DNA of 64,000 nucleotides. Origin: Henricia sp. BOLD:AAB3569. Lineage: Eukaryota > Echinodermata > Asteroidea > Spinulosida > Echinasteridae. Shown piece by piece: positions 22,617 through 34,847 of the stretch (position 1 is its first letter; every line of letters begins with the position of its first letter). The notes under the pieces are model-generated. The model searched no databases, had not been told where the DNA came from, and saw only the letters and a list, made by a program, of their open reading frames with translations. The stretch lies in assembly GCA_037783545.1 (NCBI GenBank), contig JBBELK010000052.1, positions 62,001 through 126,000 of the forward strand, written 5' to 3'. The position numbers were made by a program, and so were the translations under genes.

Positions 22617-24640
22617 AAAATAATAATAAAAATATATTGATTTATATTGCGCCCATTTCATCCAATGTTCATTACACTTTCAATAATAAAAAAATATAGT
22701 ACATAAACAAATTACAATAAGGCAGTGTACTAATTAAAACAGGAGTTATTAAACAGGTTAACATAATTGCAATACATTATGTGTAATTACCTAAACCTAA
22801 AAAGTGCATCGGTAAATATCAAACCAACCCATCAATAAAAAGCTTGTTTAAAAAGGTGAGTTTTCAACACTGATTTAAAAACATCAAGACTAGGAGCACT
22901 TCTAACATTAAGTGGAAGTTTGTTCCATAGGTGTGGTGCACTATACTCAAAAGCTCGGTTCCAAAGAGTAATCTTACCATGGCCTGTAGTATAATTTAGA
23001 AAAATACCGTCAACAGAGCTACGAAGACCATAACGAGACTGGGACCCGACAGCGTCTTTTCAGGATATATCTACTTTACTCTGGAAAGCGCTTCAGAATA
23101 GTGTATGGGTCTATTTCGAGCCCAAAATAGCCCAACAAAGCCGGTGTGTCCCTTTAATCTCGTTACAGACAAGCCGCGCACAAGCATTCTGCACTCTCTG
23201 GAGTTGTTTGACTTGTGTGTCCGGTAAACCATAAACAAGGCTATTGCAATAATCAAGTCTGGGGTACCGTGGCCGAGTGGTTAGGGCCATTGACTCGCAA
23301 TCATGGGTGAAAACTTGGGGTTGCGGGTTCGAATCCGGCTGCGGTACCTGTGCCCTTGGGCAAGGCACTTAACCACACTTGCTCCATCCTTCGGAAGGGA
23401 TGTAAAGCCGTTGGTCCAGTGTGTTAGGTAATTGGTAACGCACTCTAAAGATCCCGGAGCATTCTTTCGTAAAGAGCAAGGGGATTCCCCGGTGTCTCTG
23501 GCCATTTCTAATTCTAATTCTTCATGGGTTTCCTCACGCTTACGAGTGACAGTGCAATAAGCACTATTGAGGAATCCTTGGTATGAATACCATAAAGAAA
23601 TAATAATAATAAATAATAAAAAGCATTACTGTAACCACAAACCTTAGTGACATGGGTTTTCATAGACATATTAGCATCAAACCTTGCACCAAGGTTTCAT
23701 GTATACCATCCAGAGTGACTTTGGATAATTGTTGACGGGTAGGCTACCAACTATCAGAAACTCAGTCTTATTGTCATTCAAAAGTAACCCGTGAGTAAGC
23801 AACCACTGCCGGACATCGTGGATGCAAGCCTCAATGGCAGAAAGAGCAAACTCTTGACTACCAGACTCATCAGGACAGGATGACAAATACAACTGAGTAT
23901 CGTCCGAGTAGCAGTGAATCTGTGGGTGATGAACTTGAACAATGTCAAACAATTGGCTGGTATAGAAAATAAACAATAGAGGGCCCAAACATAATCCTTG
24001 TGGGACTCCCCATTCAAGATCATGTTTGTTAGACAATTTGCCATTAATTAAAACCCTTTGAGATCTATTTACCAAATATGAATGAAACCAATTAAGAACT
24101 GTACCGTTCACTCCAAAACGTGACTGAGTACCACTCAATAAAATACCATGGTCTATTGTATCAAATGCAGCACTTAAATCTAATAAAACCAGCAGTGATA
24201 CGTGTTTCTTGTTCATAGCCATTAACAAATCGTTCAAAAGAGCAGTTTCAGTACTATGAAATTTACGGTATGCGGACTGCATCAATGGGTATAAATTGTT
24301 CTGTGTCAAGTGAGTTTGTAATTGGCATGCCACAGCTTTTTCCAGTAATTTCGAAACAAACTATAAATTACTTACAGGGCGGTAGTTCTCCACTGTAGCC
24401 TCGAGACCAGGTTTTTTAAACAGAGGCAGAACAACCGCCGACTTCCACATACATGTAGATGGAAAATGACCAGTTTGTAGTGAAAGGTATCAACTTCGTG
24501 ATAGACGGTAAAAGAATATCCAAACATTCGGAAAATAACTGCATGGGAATTGGATCCAATACACATGTTTTCTTACTAGAACCATTCACAAGTTTTTTTA
24601 CACACAATTTTCAGTAAGTTGACAAAAATCACAATAAAAC
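22617..24640 (-). mobile_element. Dead CR1/L2-type LINE
   Basis: On the minus strand, reverse-transcriptase blocks appear in order: LFKKPGLEATVENYRPVSNL (about 24,440-24,370), LEKAVACQLQTHL, QSAYRKFHSTETALL, LLDLSAAFDTIDH, GVPQGLCLGPLLF, CYSDDTQLYLSS (catalytic DD) and LLLNDNKTEFLIVG. Downstream are RLDYCNSLVYGLPD, LQRVQNACARLV and AFEYSAPHLWNKLPLNVRS. It ends near 22,617 in an (ATT)-type tail, as L2/CR1 elements do. A stop after YRPVSNL, frame breaks, a SINE and a piece of repeat E make it inactive. Confidence 0.93.
23262..23612 (+). mobile_element. tRNA-derived SINE inserted in the LINE
   Basis: The head GGTACCGTGGCCGAGTGGTT...GGGTTCGAATCC...CGGTACC keeps the A-box, the B-box and a perfect 7-bp acceptor pairing, with an extra-long variable region typical of tRNA-Ser/Leu. 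The body has TGCCCTTGGGCAAGGCACTT and CCTTCGGAAGGGATGTAAAG; the tail is (AAT)n. It lies between the LINE segments GCGYSN-like and RLDYCNSLVYG. Its (AAT)n end resembles the LINE tail, which hints at shared retrotransposition machinery. Confidence 0.9.
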
Positions 24641-24649
24641 TGCCATCTC

Positions 24650-25990
24650 AGGACGGGATGGTGTGGGCATGTCATGGTTGAGTGACCTATTGACCGTACA
24701 TAATGTTGACCTTATACGAGAAATTTTCCGAACAAAAAAGTCACCCATATGGTTTGCAAGCTGTAGATCATCAGTGTGCGGAGGCAATGATGGTGCACTT
24801 TTACGAAAAAGAGAACTTGCAGCTTTAAAAAAACCTCATCTTCGGCTAAGTCGGATTTTCGCTTAAGTCGGATAATATCGCTCGGTCCCGTTGGATCCTT
24901 CTTATCCGAGGTTTACTGTACCTTTAAGGGGACGATTTGCACCCATTTCAAGGCATTATAATACATTTCTTAATTCTGATAATTGCTAAGAAACTGGCAT
25001 CCCTGATTATTGCCAATACATGTACCTCATTCTCGTACTGTAGCTTGACTTCGCCAGCACAACTCATGGCCTCAAAGAATTTGGAGAACTGTTGGCTGAT
25101 TTCTGCTATTAGGCTGTTGAGTTTGTCTTTCCATTTTTGCCTGATATCGTTTATCTCAGCATAGAGCAAGGAACTCTATGATCTCAGCTTGTTGTCCGTC
25201 AATGCGCTGCTGACTTCGCTCAACCTGAGAAATAAGAACAATATTTTGTGAAATAAAAAATGAACAGCTGAGTGGTTTTATACTTTTACACAAATAAAGG
25301 GATAATACTATTACAGACAAAAAAGCAAACTTAAAAATTGGTTTTATTAACAATGTAATACCACAGTAATATTACCAGGGGTCAATTTCATGGAGCTGCT
25401 TACGCACAAGCAGTAACGGCGTGCTTACTGCATGTGATGACGAGTAGAATTGAAGCAACGCGTCCGTCGTCTTGTTCAAGAAACGACGATGGTTTGCCGA
25501 GACCTGTCCGCTATACCCAGCATATATTCTGCCACATTTGAGACCGAGTGGCTCCCCCTACCGCCCCTATACCTCAACACACTCTTCCCTTTTGTTAACG
25601 CGCGATTTCCAACCATAAGTACAACGTGATGATTACAGTTTGTATCTCAAACACGGAAAAATGATCAGATACGCCTGTAGCCAATCAAATAGCTGGATTT
25701 CCGCGCATGCTCTCTTTAAATAGCATTATTTTTTTTAACACCAACAAATGTTTTTTTGCAGTGAGCACGTGACCGACATCCCATAATTTTCTTGAGATCA
25801 ACCAATGGGATTAGAATACATGCGTCATGCATTGTGATCATGGGCAGTTTATCAAGTTTAACACCATGCAAATTCTACACCACTTTTTCTGCTGTTGATC
25901 TATTACACCGGTGTTCGTTTGACACAAATGTAACACCCAAAGAATTAAAAAACCTTGGTGTTAGAAATTTAACACCGCGTTTTTTGCAGT
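24650..25990. other. Unassigned repeat-derived and unique DNA
   Basis: No gene is recognisable. Fragments of dispersed family G occur near 25,570, and the phrase GTGATGACGAGTAGAATTGA followed by AGCAACGCGTCCGTCG (about 25,435) recurs at about 44,231. Short paired frames at 24,937-25,169 on both strands overlap each other and look accidental. Confidence 0.4.
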
Positions 25991-25991
25991 G

Positions 25992-26302
25992 TACGAGGAT
26001 TGAAGCCTCGCGCCGGCCGCCATTGTACCCCGCGAACAATGCTTGGCCTAGACTGCTCCCCGGTCCATGCGATCGCTAGCATTTCACTTAACACATGTAG
26101 ACCATGATGTAGACTAGTGAAGACAGTATGACCAGTCTAGGCAAGGCATTGTATTTGGTGGGGTACAATGGCGGACGTCCCTTTGCCACATATCGTGCTG
26201 GGTATAGCTCGGTGGGCACTCATAGTGTTAAGCAAACATGGCGCCGCCCACATCGACACGGTCCACACACGTGGCTTGAATAACAAGTGCACACTCTAGT
26301 TT
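25992..26302. mobile_element. Foldback/MITE family H, copy 1
   Basis: It starts TACGAGGATTGAAGCCTCG and ends GTGCACACTCTAGTTT. Inner arms GCCATTGTACCCC...AATGCTTGGCCTAGACTG and CCAGTCTAGGCAAGGCATTG...GGGGTACAATGGC are inverted. A copy that looks over 95% identical lies at 45,092-45,436, with small extra segments, so the family moved recently. Confidence 0.85.
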
Positions 26303-26558
26303 GAGTATAAGCACTTTGTGGATCTATTGTCACGTTATGTAAATATGAAAACCTGCCCTCTGTCATGGCCTCCGGTGCAAAGGGTGTATCATTTCATAAC
26401 AAGGATATATAATATCACGTTTGTAAATCGGGTTTCATATTGCGACGCTGATACCACATACCCAAATATGGCACATAGGCCTAAATACCTGAAATATGGC
26501 ACAAACTAAACTTGGGGGTCATTCCTAATTTTGCTGTGGTAGGTCCCGCTTATAGTAG
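26303..26558 (+). repeat. Dispersed repeat I, copy 1
   Basis: From GAGTATAAGCACTTTGTGGA to GGTAGGTCCCGCTTATAGT the sequence matches 34,591-34,847 in the same orientation with only a handful of substitutions. No terminal repeats or open frame are conserved, so it may be a solo fragment of a larger element. Confidence 0.85.
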
Positions 26559-26564
26559 ACTTGG

Positions 26565-26690
26565 TTCCAAGTCCGAGATCCTGGTTTGTTTTCCGTATGC
26601 GTAGCGCCCTCTGTTGATTTGTGAAATGTATGGACAGGGAACTAGTCTATTTCGGTTCAGAATCTCGGACTTGGGAATCCTGCACGCCAG
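26565..26690. mobile_element. Small MITE family J
   Basis: The ends TTGGTTCCAAGTCCGAGATC and GAATCTCGGACTTGGGAATC are inverted. An opposite-orientation copy is at about 31,278-31,378, where the internal GAACCGAAATAGACTAGTTC and CTGTCCATACATTTCACA segments are retained. Confidence 0.75.
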
Positions 26691-27989
26691 CTACATTCAT
26701 GTATTCACCAGTTTGATTTACATACAGCGCGGTTTCCGTAACGACGGCCAATTGGAACGTTATACAAATCCGGCGTGGTCGGGTCTATATGCTTCACAGG
26801 TAAGATGAGGTTTACTATTTTCGCAGCCTTCCTTTTAAAACTGTTTCTGTGGTTTGTTGTTATGAAGAACTAGTTTCATAAGCATGAAATGTTGTAATAT
26901 TTTGAATGGAAATGAAAATAAAACGTACTCCTGACACTTACTCGTGTCAAAATACACATATGTTACCTTTTGATAGAATGGAATAGTCGCTTTGTAATCC
27001 TCTCAGTGCATGTATTTTAGTGCAACTGCTGTTGCGAACATGGGTACGGGTGCGATAAACTTGAACAATGTTGTGCACTTGTTTTCAAGGCAAATGCCGA
27101 GACCAAAACGCGAAAAAAAGCAGGTACCAGGGTACATGTATTCATGGTATTTGTCAAAACTGGGGACACGCAACAGCAGAACCTTTCTGATGACAAAATC
27201 TATATTCTTTTGAAGCGGTTTGAGAGTGATCGTTACCGATTTGCCCAGCCGTTTTGATAACGCGTGGCCCCGGCGAGCTCCCCGCACCCGTACAAAAGAC
27301 GAGGCGACCGTTTGCCAACTCGACCGTCATGACCGTAACCAAATCGACCGCGAACCAACCGTAGTTCAAGTTTTTCTTTCAAAAACTTGGGATTTTTATG
27401 TCAAAAAATAGTGCCACTATTAATGATGTGTCACCACACTCGTAAATTCGGTCAGTCAATCGGTGGACGTAAAGCAAAGTGATTTGTTGCATGCACTGCG
27501 TGGTCGAGTTGGGCAAACGGTCGACTTGACCTGAGTCCATAGTATTATACAGCATCCATTTCGTAACAAATTTACCTACTTTCCTGATGAAGGGTTCGAC
27601 GTCACATAAGCCCTCCTACATTTAAACCTATGAGACAACTCAAGAAGACTTTTTTCCTACCCTAAAAAAAAGGAAAAAAAAGCTTGTCGTAGTGAGTGGT
27701 CGTGGCCCTTCATGGGTTATATTTGAACACATTCAAAATGTATCTTGACAAACTCCTCAGAGAAGGGGATTGTCACTTTTCGAGTGACAAAATCCCAAAC
27801 AATGGAACTTGCATGCTTTTAGCCAAGGTTTCTTTAGTGCTGAAATTCGTGCTGAAAAATGCATAAAAGATAACATGTGTATTTTATTTTTGGCTGAATC
27901 AAATAAAAAAATCTGACTCAAGTCAAGTCGTTTGAGGTTCGAGTCTCAAGTCAAGCCATTATTAGGGTTGGAGTCTCGAGTGGGGTGGG

Positions 27990-28016
27990 GTGGGGGGGGG
28001 GGGGGGGGGGGGGGGG
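27990..28016 (+). repeat. Poly-G tract
   Basis: A 26-base G-run following a GGGGTGGGGTGG preface. It joins directly to a fragment of family G (CAATGGTAGGGGGAACCCTC). Confidence 0.95.
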
Positions 28017-28375
28017 CAATGGTAGGGGGAACCCTCGGCCCCATATCGTGCTGCATATGAATTTGTAGGCACAAAATGGGTATCAAAAACGCCCTAATTT
28101 TTGCAGCTTGTGAATCTACCTAATATAGTACAAGAAAAAGGAAACCAAACAAAGATCACGGCAAATTGTAGCAAATTGAACAAAACCTACGAGACAATTC
28201 AATTGTACCTGTATTTTTATCTTCAAGTTAGTAAATTCTACTTCAAAAAATGTTAGATACCTCAGTGAAACAGAGTGAAATATATATATTTTAAATGGAA
28301 GGACTAGGAAGGACTGGGGGCCTCTTCATAGGCCCCAGAGACATAAAGCCTTGGGAAAAAATATTGGACAACCTG

Positions 28376-29356
28376 GCTGCGTTCGGGCGTGCAGTTCTCG
28401 TTACTCGGGAGTAATGCGTGCGCATTGCACTCGGGTCACTTCACGCGAACGGCAAGTCTGCAGTCCGCGTGCGCGAATGGCAATCACTAGGGGCGTTCGA
28501 GATGCTTACACCGGGTAACACCAACTTACACCGGAGCGTTCTTTTAGCCATCACGTGCTACACGAGTCTGCCCCGGTGGCAGCCACCACTGCCCGAGCTC
28601 GCGGCTGGGTCTCTGGTGTAATGACGTCGTCTAGTAACCGCGAGTAGTAAAACATGGCGGACAGTTTGGAATCGCGACGTACGAAGAAAAACACTTATTT
28701 ATGACACAAAATAGGAGGGAATAGGGCTGTAAATACATTTTGCTGAATCAGTAGATGTCTGTGGGCATTGACGAAGTTTATTTCGGTACTTTATGGGTAC
28801 TATTTTTGCGTGGCGCCGGCTTCATTTTTCATCCCGAGTCAAACGATAACGGCGTTTATAAAGCCCCACCCGGCAACAACCTTTGACCACGTGTTCCCAG
28901 AATTCAAAGCGAGACCCTGTGTCGTTCGTTTTGCATCTTCTGGGGGCTTCCCCCGGTGTAAACCCCGTGTTACACGAGGTAAGCATATCGAACGCCCCCA
29001 ATGAAGATGGCCGTCTCTTGCCATCACTGCACAAGAAACGCCGTTTAAACTCACAAGAAACTGAGAAAATACAGGCCGTAAGTCGTGAGAACCTTTGATG
29101 CCGTCCAAAACAAACCTTAGTGAGTTGTTGTTTCGTTATCGAGTTGACACGTTGAGCAAATTCACTAAAAATCCCACCCATATTTCGCCATCTTCGTACA
29201 AATCACATGACACTTGACAGGAGTACGAGCACACTCCCCATTTGTTGGGGAGTAGTGAGAGCATACTCTCACTGACCCGAGTGTCGTTATTCTTGCCGTT
29301 CACGCGCGCAGGAGTATAACTCGTGTTAACACGAGTACACGCCCGAACGCAGCCCA
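28376..29356. mobile_element. Nested foldback element
   Basis: The outer ends GGCTGCGTTCGGGCGTG (28,377) and TACACGCCCGAACGCAGCC (29,334) are inverted. An inner pair, GGGGCGTTCGAGATGCTTAC (28,491) and GTAAGCATATCGAACGCCCC (28,979), marks a second foldback inside. Extra sense-antisense frames up to 119 codons lie in the interior but show no known domain. Confidence 0.75.
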
Positions 29357-29359
29357 TAT

Positions 29360-30420
29360 GTCTCGAATTATTCAAAAAAATCCCTCAGCAACCAGGCTTA
29401 TGTTTATGATATTTGGTCTTAGACAATAGTCATTAGCTCAGGAGGCTTACAAGGCATCAAATATGTAGGACATGCCTTAACAAATTCTTACATACTTATT
29501 TTTGTTGTCGGGTTGTAGGTGGTCCAATAATTGTTTTCCCAAGGCTGTGTGTTGGAGCTAGGAGTAGGATGTTGCAAATTACTCAAATTGTGCTCTAATC
29601 ACCGTAGGAAAATATCATGCTGTCCATATCATGCTGAACTCCTCTTTAAGTTTTGTGCCACTTCCTTTCAAGCTTAAACTTGTGAATAGTCCCTGAGAAT
29701 CTGCAACTCATCACAAAGGTATTGCCAAGGCTTCCTGCAGTGAGTTCAAGCTGAGCTCTCGAAGTAGTCCTGCCTCAGTTGGACTCTGTGCACAAATACA
29801 ATTAAAATGGTTTAATAAATTACCATACTTTGCCTTTCCTGACATATACATGTGTCACAAGAGCTAATTAACAGATGCAGTTTTTTGATGCATGTTTCTG
29901 AATTAAGAGCACCTGACCAAAATAATAGAAAATCAAGACAATATACCCAAAATTAAGCTCATTTAAAAAGCACCCCCGACACACCCCTCCACCGCCCACG
30001 TGAATCTACCAGCTTCGGCCTACTAATTAGGGTAATATTTCCCCTTAGGTAGGGGTTTGGTCACATTTGTTCATTCCCCCAGGGTGGGGATTTTGACAAA
30101 AGGAAATCAGATTGTCTGTGCACATGGGAGCAAAACGTGCATTATTTTGCATCGCACACCCGTACCCGTACCCCTGGGTGGGGATTTTGTCACCTAGATT
30201 TTGCCCCAGGAGTGGGATTTTGTCAATCGAAAAGTGACAATCCCCTTCTCTGAGGTGGGGTAGAGTGGGGAAGTGGTTGGGGAAACAATTCATACATGTA
30301 TGTGCATAGGGCCTACATCATGACATGTAATTGTTTTGCCCTTTCCCAATTATGGAATTATTAACGGTGTATACAAGTATACTAAATGTTTTCCCCCAAG
30401 ACACTATCGGGAAAACTTCA
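29360..30420. other. Unassigned AT-rich DNA
   Basis: I see no exon. A GGTGGGGATTTTGTCA-CTCGAAA-GTGACAATCCCC motif occurs several times (30,080-30,250) and again near 27,765 and 39,038-39,080, defining one more low-copy repeat with a stem formed by GGGGATTTTGTCACT and AGTGACAATCCCC. Confidence 0.4.
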
Positions 30421-30435
30421 TAGCGTACGTACTCG

Positions 30436-30515
30436 GATCAGGTGGGATTTGAACCCACGACTTTCTGCTAACAAAGCAGATATTCTAGCTCACTAGCATA
30501 TGCTTCCTCAAGTTT
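30436..30515 (-). pseudogene. tRNA-like sequence, degenerate
   Basis: On the minus strand a T-arm (GTGGG-TTCAAAT-CCCAC) and an anticodon arm (TCTGC-TTTGTTA-GCAGA) are perfect, and a D-arm-like GCTAGTGAGCTAG precedes them. The acceptor halves do not pair and position 37 would be T, so it is probably not a working tRNA. Confidence 0.3.
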
Positions 30516-31441
30516 GACTTTTTGGCAGGATAACCCGAGAGAATGGAGAACTCTGGCTTCAGTCTTCAGACAATGTCAGACCTCAGGCCTATTTTTATTT
30601 ATTAGGACAACAAATAAGAGATTGGCTGAAAGAAAATCTGTTTCCTGAAAAACCTTAAATTTTTCTCATTCCTAAATTTGTGTTTTTCATCAAATTAGCA
30701 AGTTAGCAAGGTTTGATAAGTAATATTAAAGAAAAATTTCTGCTCAACTTCTCCATTCTTACTGCATGCAAAAGTCTTAGTCATATGTGAGCATATCAAC
30801 GTACCGTGAAACCGGGTAGAGGCCGCGCGGCCCCGTCCCCGGCCGCGCCGCAGCCGGCCCCGGCCCACGACCGCCCGGCCCAGGCAGCGCTAGGCCTAGG
30901 CCAGCCAGGCATGTGCCGGCACTGTCCGCGTATGGTAATATTTTATAATTTTGAGTGATTACCTGTTGAAGATTCATTTCAGGTGATGCCATACACATGT
31001 CATGTACCCCCAGATGCTTTTACCATTTCAACCATATGCGAATGCCAGTAAATTATCAACCGATATGTCAGAATTTTGTATTATTTACAACAGGTTTGTA
31101 AACAATCCGACACGACCATGTACCAGCAGACGACGTGACACGACTCGCAAAAATACATCCTCTACAAGATTTTTAATGAATATGCACAACACAGAGGGCT
31201 TCCAGCGATTTCAACCAATCAAATCGTTACGTCCAGTTTTGGACTTAATTCCCATAGACCGTGTACAACAGGCGTGCATGATTCCCAAGTCCGAGATTCT
31301 GAACCGAAATAGACTAGTTCCCTGTCCATACATTTCACATACGGAAAACAAAACAGGATATCGGACTTGGAACCAAGTGTAACAACAGTGCCTCTTTAAC
31401 GCACTTCCCTACTCGTGCGTCCCGAGGCCCTGTTGAAATTG

Positions 31442-31664
31442 GGGAGAGGCTATAAGCCAGGCACTTCGTGCATGACGTCACAGAACGAGACGTGGCCCGA
31501 ATGCGGATCGCACAGTTCAAGGGCCCGAATGTGGACTGCATACTGTGTACGGGGTCACAACATCAATTGGGACAATTTCCTTCCACAACCATGACGGGTT
31601 CGTACACGGGCTGTGATGGGAAAGCTTACGTCATGCACGAAGTGCCTGGCTTATAGCCTCTCCC
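31442..31664. mobile_element. MITE with 10-bp TSD
   Basis: The ends GGGAGAGGCTATAAGCCAGG and CCTGGCTTATAGCCTCTCCC are exact reverse complements; pairing continues through CACTTCGTGCATGACGT for about 36 bases. It is flanked by a perfect 10-base duplication GTTGAAATTG (31,432-31,441 and 31,665-31,674). The body has no open frame of note. Confidence 0.93.
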
Positions 31665-33157
31665 GTTGAAATTGGCCCCATTTTGCTGCGAAAGCAGCGA
31701 CAGAAATCTTTGTCGCCGCTCAGGGCCAATCAGGACGCTTGGCAGTACATGCGGGCGTTCAAATACACGCACGCAGATTGTACCTGTATAGGATTACACA
31801 ATACAGTGTAATACTCGGTAGCGCTGGCCGTGTCCGCGTCGGTAATTGGCTGCCTTTTAAAGCCTTCAGCAAATTTGAAAAAAAACTGCGGAGTAAATAA
31901 AAACGTCGCCGGAAATTTCGGTAGGAAGGGATAGTCATAAAGAACAAAAACCCAATCCAATTTTTGGAAAGCATAGAAATTGTTTCTCTTCAGCATAACA
32001 TGACAAAGTTGATTAAATTACATCAAAATGACTCATGTGTGCGTTCGCTAAGCGTATAACAGCCGTATAACTGCACAGATTTGCGTGTAATTCCTCAGGG
32101 AGTTTTAACGGCGCTTAGCAGAGTGGACATTCCCTATAGGATCTCAAAGGGAAACTACAAGATTATATAACATCTTAGAAATAAGGAAACATCTAGAAAT
32201 GAGGAAATATCTATAACATCTTAGAAATGATAAATTATCTCTGGACCTTAACAAGTTAAATAGTACTTCTATAGGGTTCCATAAATTGCTAATAATTTGC
32301 CGAAATATTTATTTGTGTCGTATGAGAGATATGTTTGTTATACGTGAATTTAAGTTCGGTTTCACTCAAAATGTCAACAGGCTTGTTTCATTCTTGCCTA
32401 ATTAGCCTTTTTGCGTGTTCCACACGAATAGCGTCTGGTGTACTGACGTACTCCCTTTCACATTCCCAACTAATATCCACAAATGTTTTGTTGCTATGTG
32501 GTGTACGCTGCAGATGTGAAGTACAGAATAACCACCGTGTCACCGTAAAACAAAGGCATAAAGCAACCTTGGCATAAAGTTTACTTCTTGCCTAATTAGC
32601 TTTTTGCATGTTTTATATAAATATCGTCTGGTGTACTGATGTGCTTTACTTGCACATTCACACTCGATATCCACATGACCAGACTATTTTTTGTTGCTAT
32701 GTGGTGCGCGCTGCAGGTATGAAGTACAGAATCTAAAGTGCACCTCCGTTTGAATGTGAACGATTCGGGTCGCCAGTCATTGTAAAAGTTGCACGCAAAA
32801 GTCCTGCACTTCTTTAGATAAAATAGTTTTTCTCTCCGAAGTTACAGTCGCTGATATACGCCAACTCGCTTGCCACATAAATAAACCATTCAGCCCGATA
32901 GCAACATAGGCGTTATTACCGTTTCTGTACTTTGTGGGGGACACGCACAGTGAAAGAAAACATAGGAGGAAAAGAATAACTTTAAGTGACAAATATATTT
33001 TGTAATACCCAGTAGTTTATATACACGTACTTATGCCATATATATATATGCATGTTGTGGGCGTTCAATTTGGCATTCCGTAAACAGGAATCAACGAAGG
33101 AATCGCCTGCAAATTCTGTTTGTTATACGATAGCTTTATAAATGTGCTTAATACATT

Positions 33158-33298
33158 TAAAGGCACAGCTCGTCAGCAATGCGCGTGCGCCAAATTCGTG
33201 CCACGAATTACGCAGCTCCATGCCTTTGCTATAGAGCTGCGTATTTCGTAGCACGAATTTGGCGCGCGCGCATTGCTGACGAGCCTGTGCCTTTAAGA
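33158..33298. mobile_element. Hairpin MITE
   Basis: TTTAAAGGCACAGCTCGTCA...AATGCGCG and its reverse complement (CGCGCATTGCTGACGAGCCT...GTGCCTTTAA) close a 140-base hairpin. The arms also share GCCAAATTCGTGCCACGAAT and TACGCAGCTC. A loop of only about 20 bases remains. Confidence 0.88.
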
Positions 33299-34129
33299 TG
33301 GTGTTTATATTAACCGTCTGAAAATATTGTTAATGCACGAAAGTAAAACAATAAAGCGAAATGGAGAATCAACAGCACTTCAGAATAATTTGAGTTTCAA
33401 GTGAGATTTAGGTTTTCACGGACATCATCATGAGTGTGCACTTGATTGGTCTCTTTACGAGTTTGACGTCAAATGACACCTTTCCCAACAGCCATACAAT
33501 ATGCACCACGACTCCACTTGGAATCGTGCGGTAGTGTAATGCTTTGGAATGAAAGTGATGTACCCAAGTTACAGGTTCACGAAGTCAGAAGCACCATCGA
33601 AGCTATTTTACCAACATCGCCTAAATCTTGGTCTGATCAGCAGCAGTGCGTTATTAACGGGCGCCATATTTGCACACTAGTCGGTGAGTTACATTTTTGT
33701 CGTATTACATGGTGTATCCGGCGGCCACGCCCTAAACTATTAGTTCTGAAAATATCAGCAAGAAATTTTCAAAGTCGGGAGTTTTTCTCTGAAATTTGCA
33801 CAATAACAAATGAGCCATTCAAAGAGAACAATGTCATTCCTGTAAGGGGCATATGGTTTGTTTGTTGGATGAATTTTAAAGTACGAATTAGCCTTTCTGA
33901 AATACAGGACGCACGTTGATTTGGGTATGAAGTAAGTGCAAAATAACTGCCCCTTTTCCACCTTCCATTTTATTCATAATCTGTTTTTTATAACATAATT
34001 ACAATAGATAAATCAGGTTTTTGGTACAAATTGCATTTAAATAAATAATTTTCAAAATCATACCAAACAAATCTGCACGCTCTTCTTTTGCTCCGCCACT
34101 TCAAGAAGGTTAAAGCCTGTATTTTTGGG

Positions 34130-34460
34130 TTTCACTTCGCTTGACAACCGGTTCCTATCCGCCATTACTGTGTCCATAGTATGGCACTCCAAAGCGAAAA
34201 TTATGCAACGCTGATAATTTTGCCATCAACCCTAGAAAACAAGTCTCAATATTTAAAAAAACTTGCCAACAAAAGCACGGTATGCCAGTTTCAAACAGTC
34301 TGTCAACATTTAAAAACCATGCGAACTTTTTTTTCTTGCGCAATATTTGCGAAAATATGCGTCAACATTAAATTATCAGTGTTGAATAATTTTCACTTTG
34401 GCGTGCATAGTATGGACACAGTAATGGCGGATAGCAACCGTTGTCAAGCCAAGTGAAACC
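34130..34460. mobile_element. Foldback family K, copy 1
   Basis: The left arm GGGTTTCACTTCGCTTGACA...TATCCGCCATTACTGTGTCC is mirrored by GGACACAGTAATGGCGGATA...TGTCAAGCCAAGTGAAACCC. The interior contains a second inverted pair, ACTTGCCAACAAAAGCACGG and related sequence. A second copy is at about 35,475-35,760. Confidence 0.85.
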
Positions 34461-34590
34461 CAAGAATAGTCATGGTTTACTTCCTCCATGGTACAGTACA
34501 CGTGATAAATTCATATAGACCATTTGTACTGGCGCGGCGAAAGGCTATCACATCGTCACTGTCCGTCATGCACGAGTACGAGCACGAGTT

Positions 34591-34847
34591 TGAGTATAAG
34601 CACTTTGTGGATCTATTGTCACGTTATGTAAATATGAAAACCTGCCCTCTGCCATGGCCTCCGTTGCAAAGGGTGTATCATTTCATAACAAGGATATCTA
34701 ATATCACGTTTGTAAATCGGATTTCATATTGCGACGCTGATACCACATACCCAAATATGGCACATAGGCCTAAATACCTGAAATATGGCACAAACTAAAC
34801 TTGGGGGTCATTCCTAATTTTGCTGTGGTAGGTCCCGCTTATAGTGT
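34591..34847 (+). repeat. Dispersed repeat I, copy 2
   Basis: Near-identical to 26,303-26,558; the only differences I see are isolated substitutions (such as CTGTCATGG/CTGCCATGG and CCGGTGC/CCGTTGC). Confidence 0.85.

Noticed and set aside
30436..30515. Functional tRNA
   Set aside because: The T- and anticodon arms are good, but the acceptor stem does not pair and position 37 is T.
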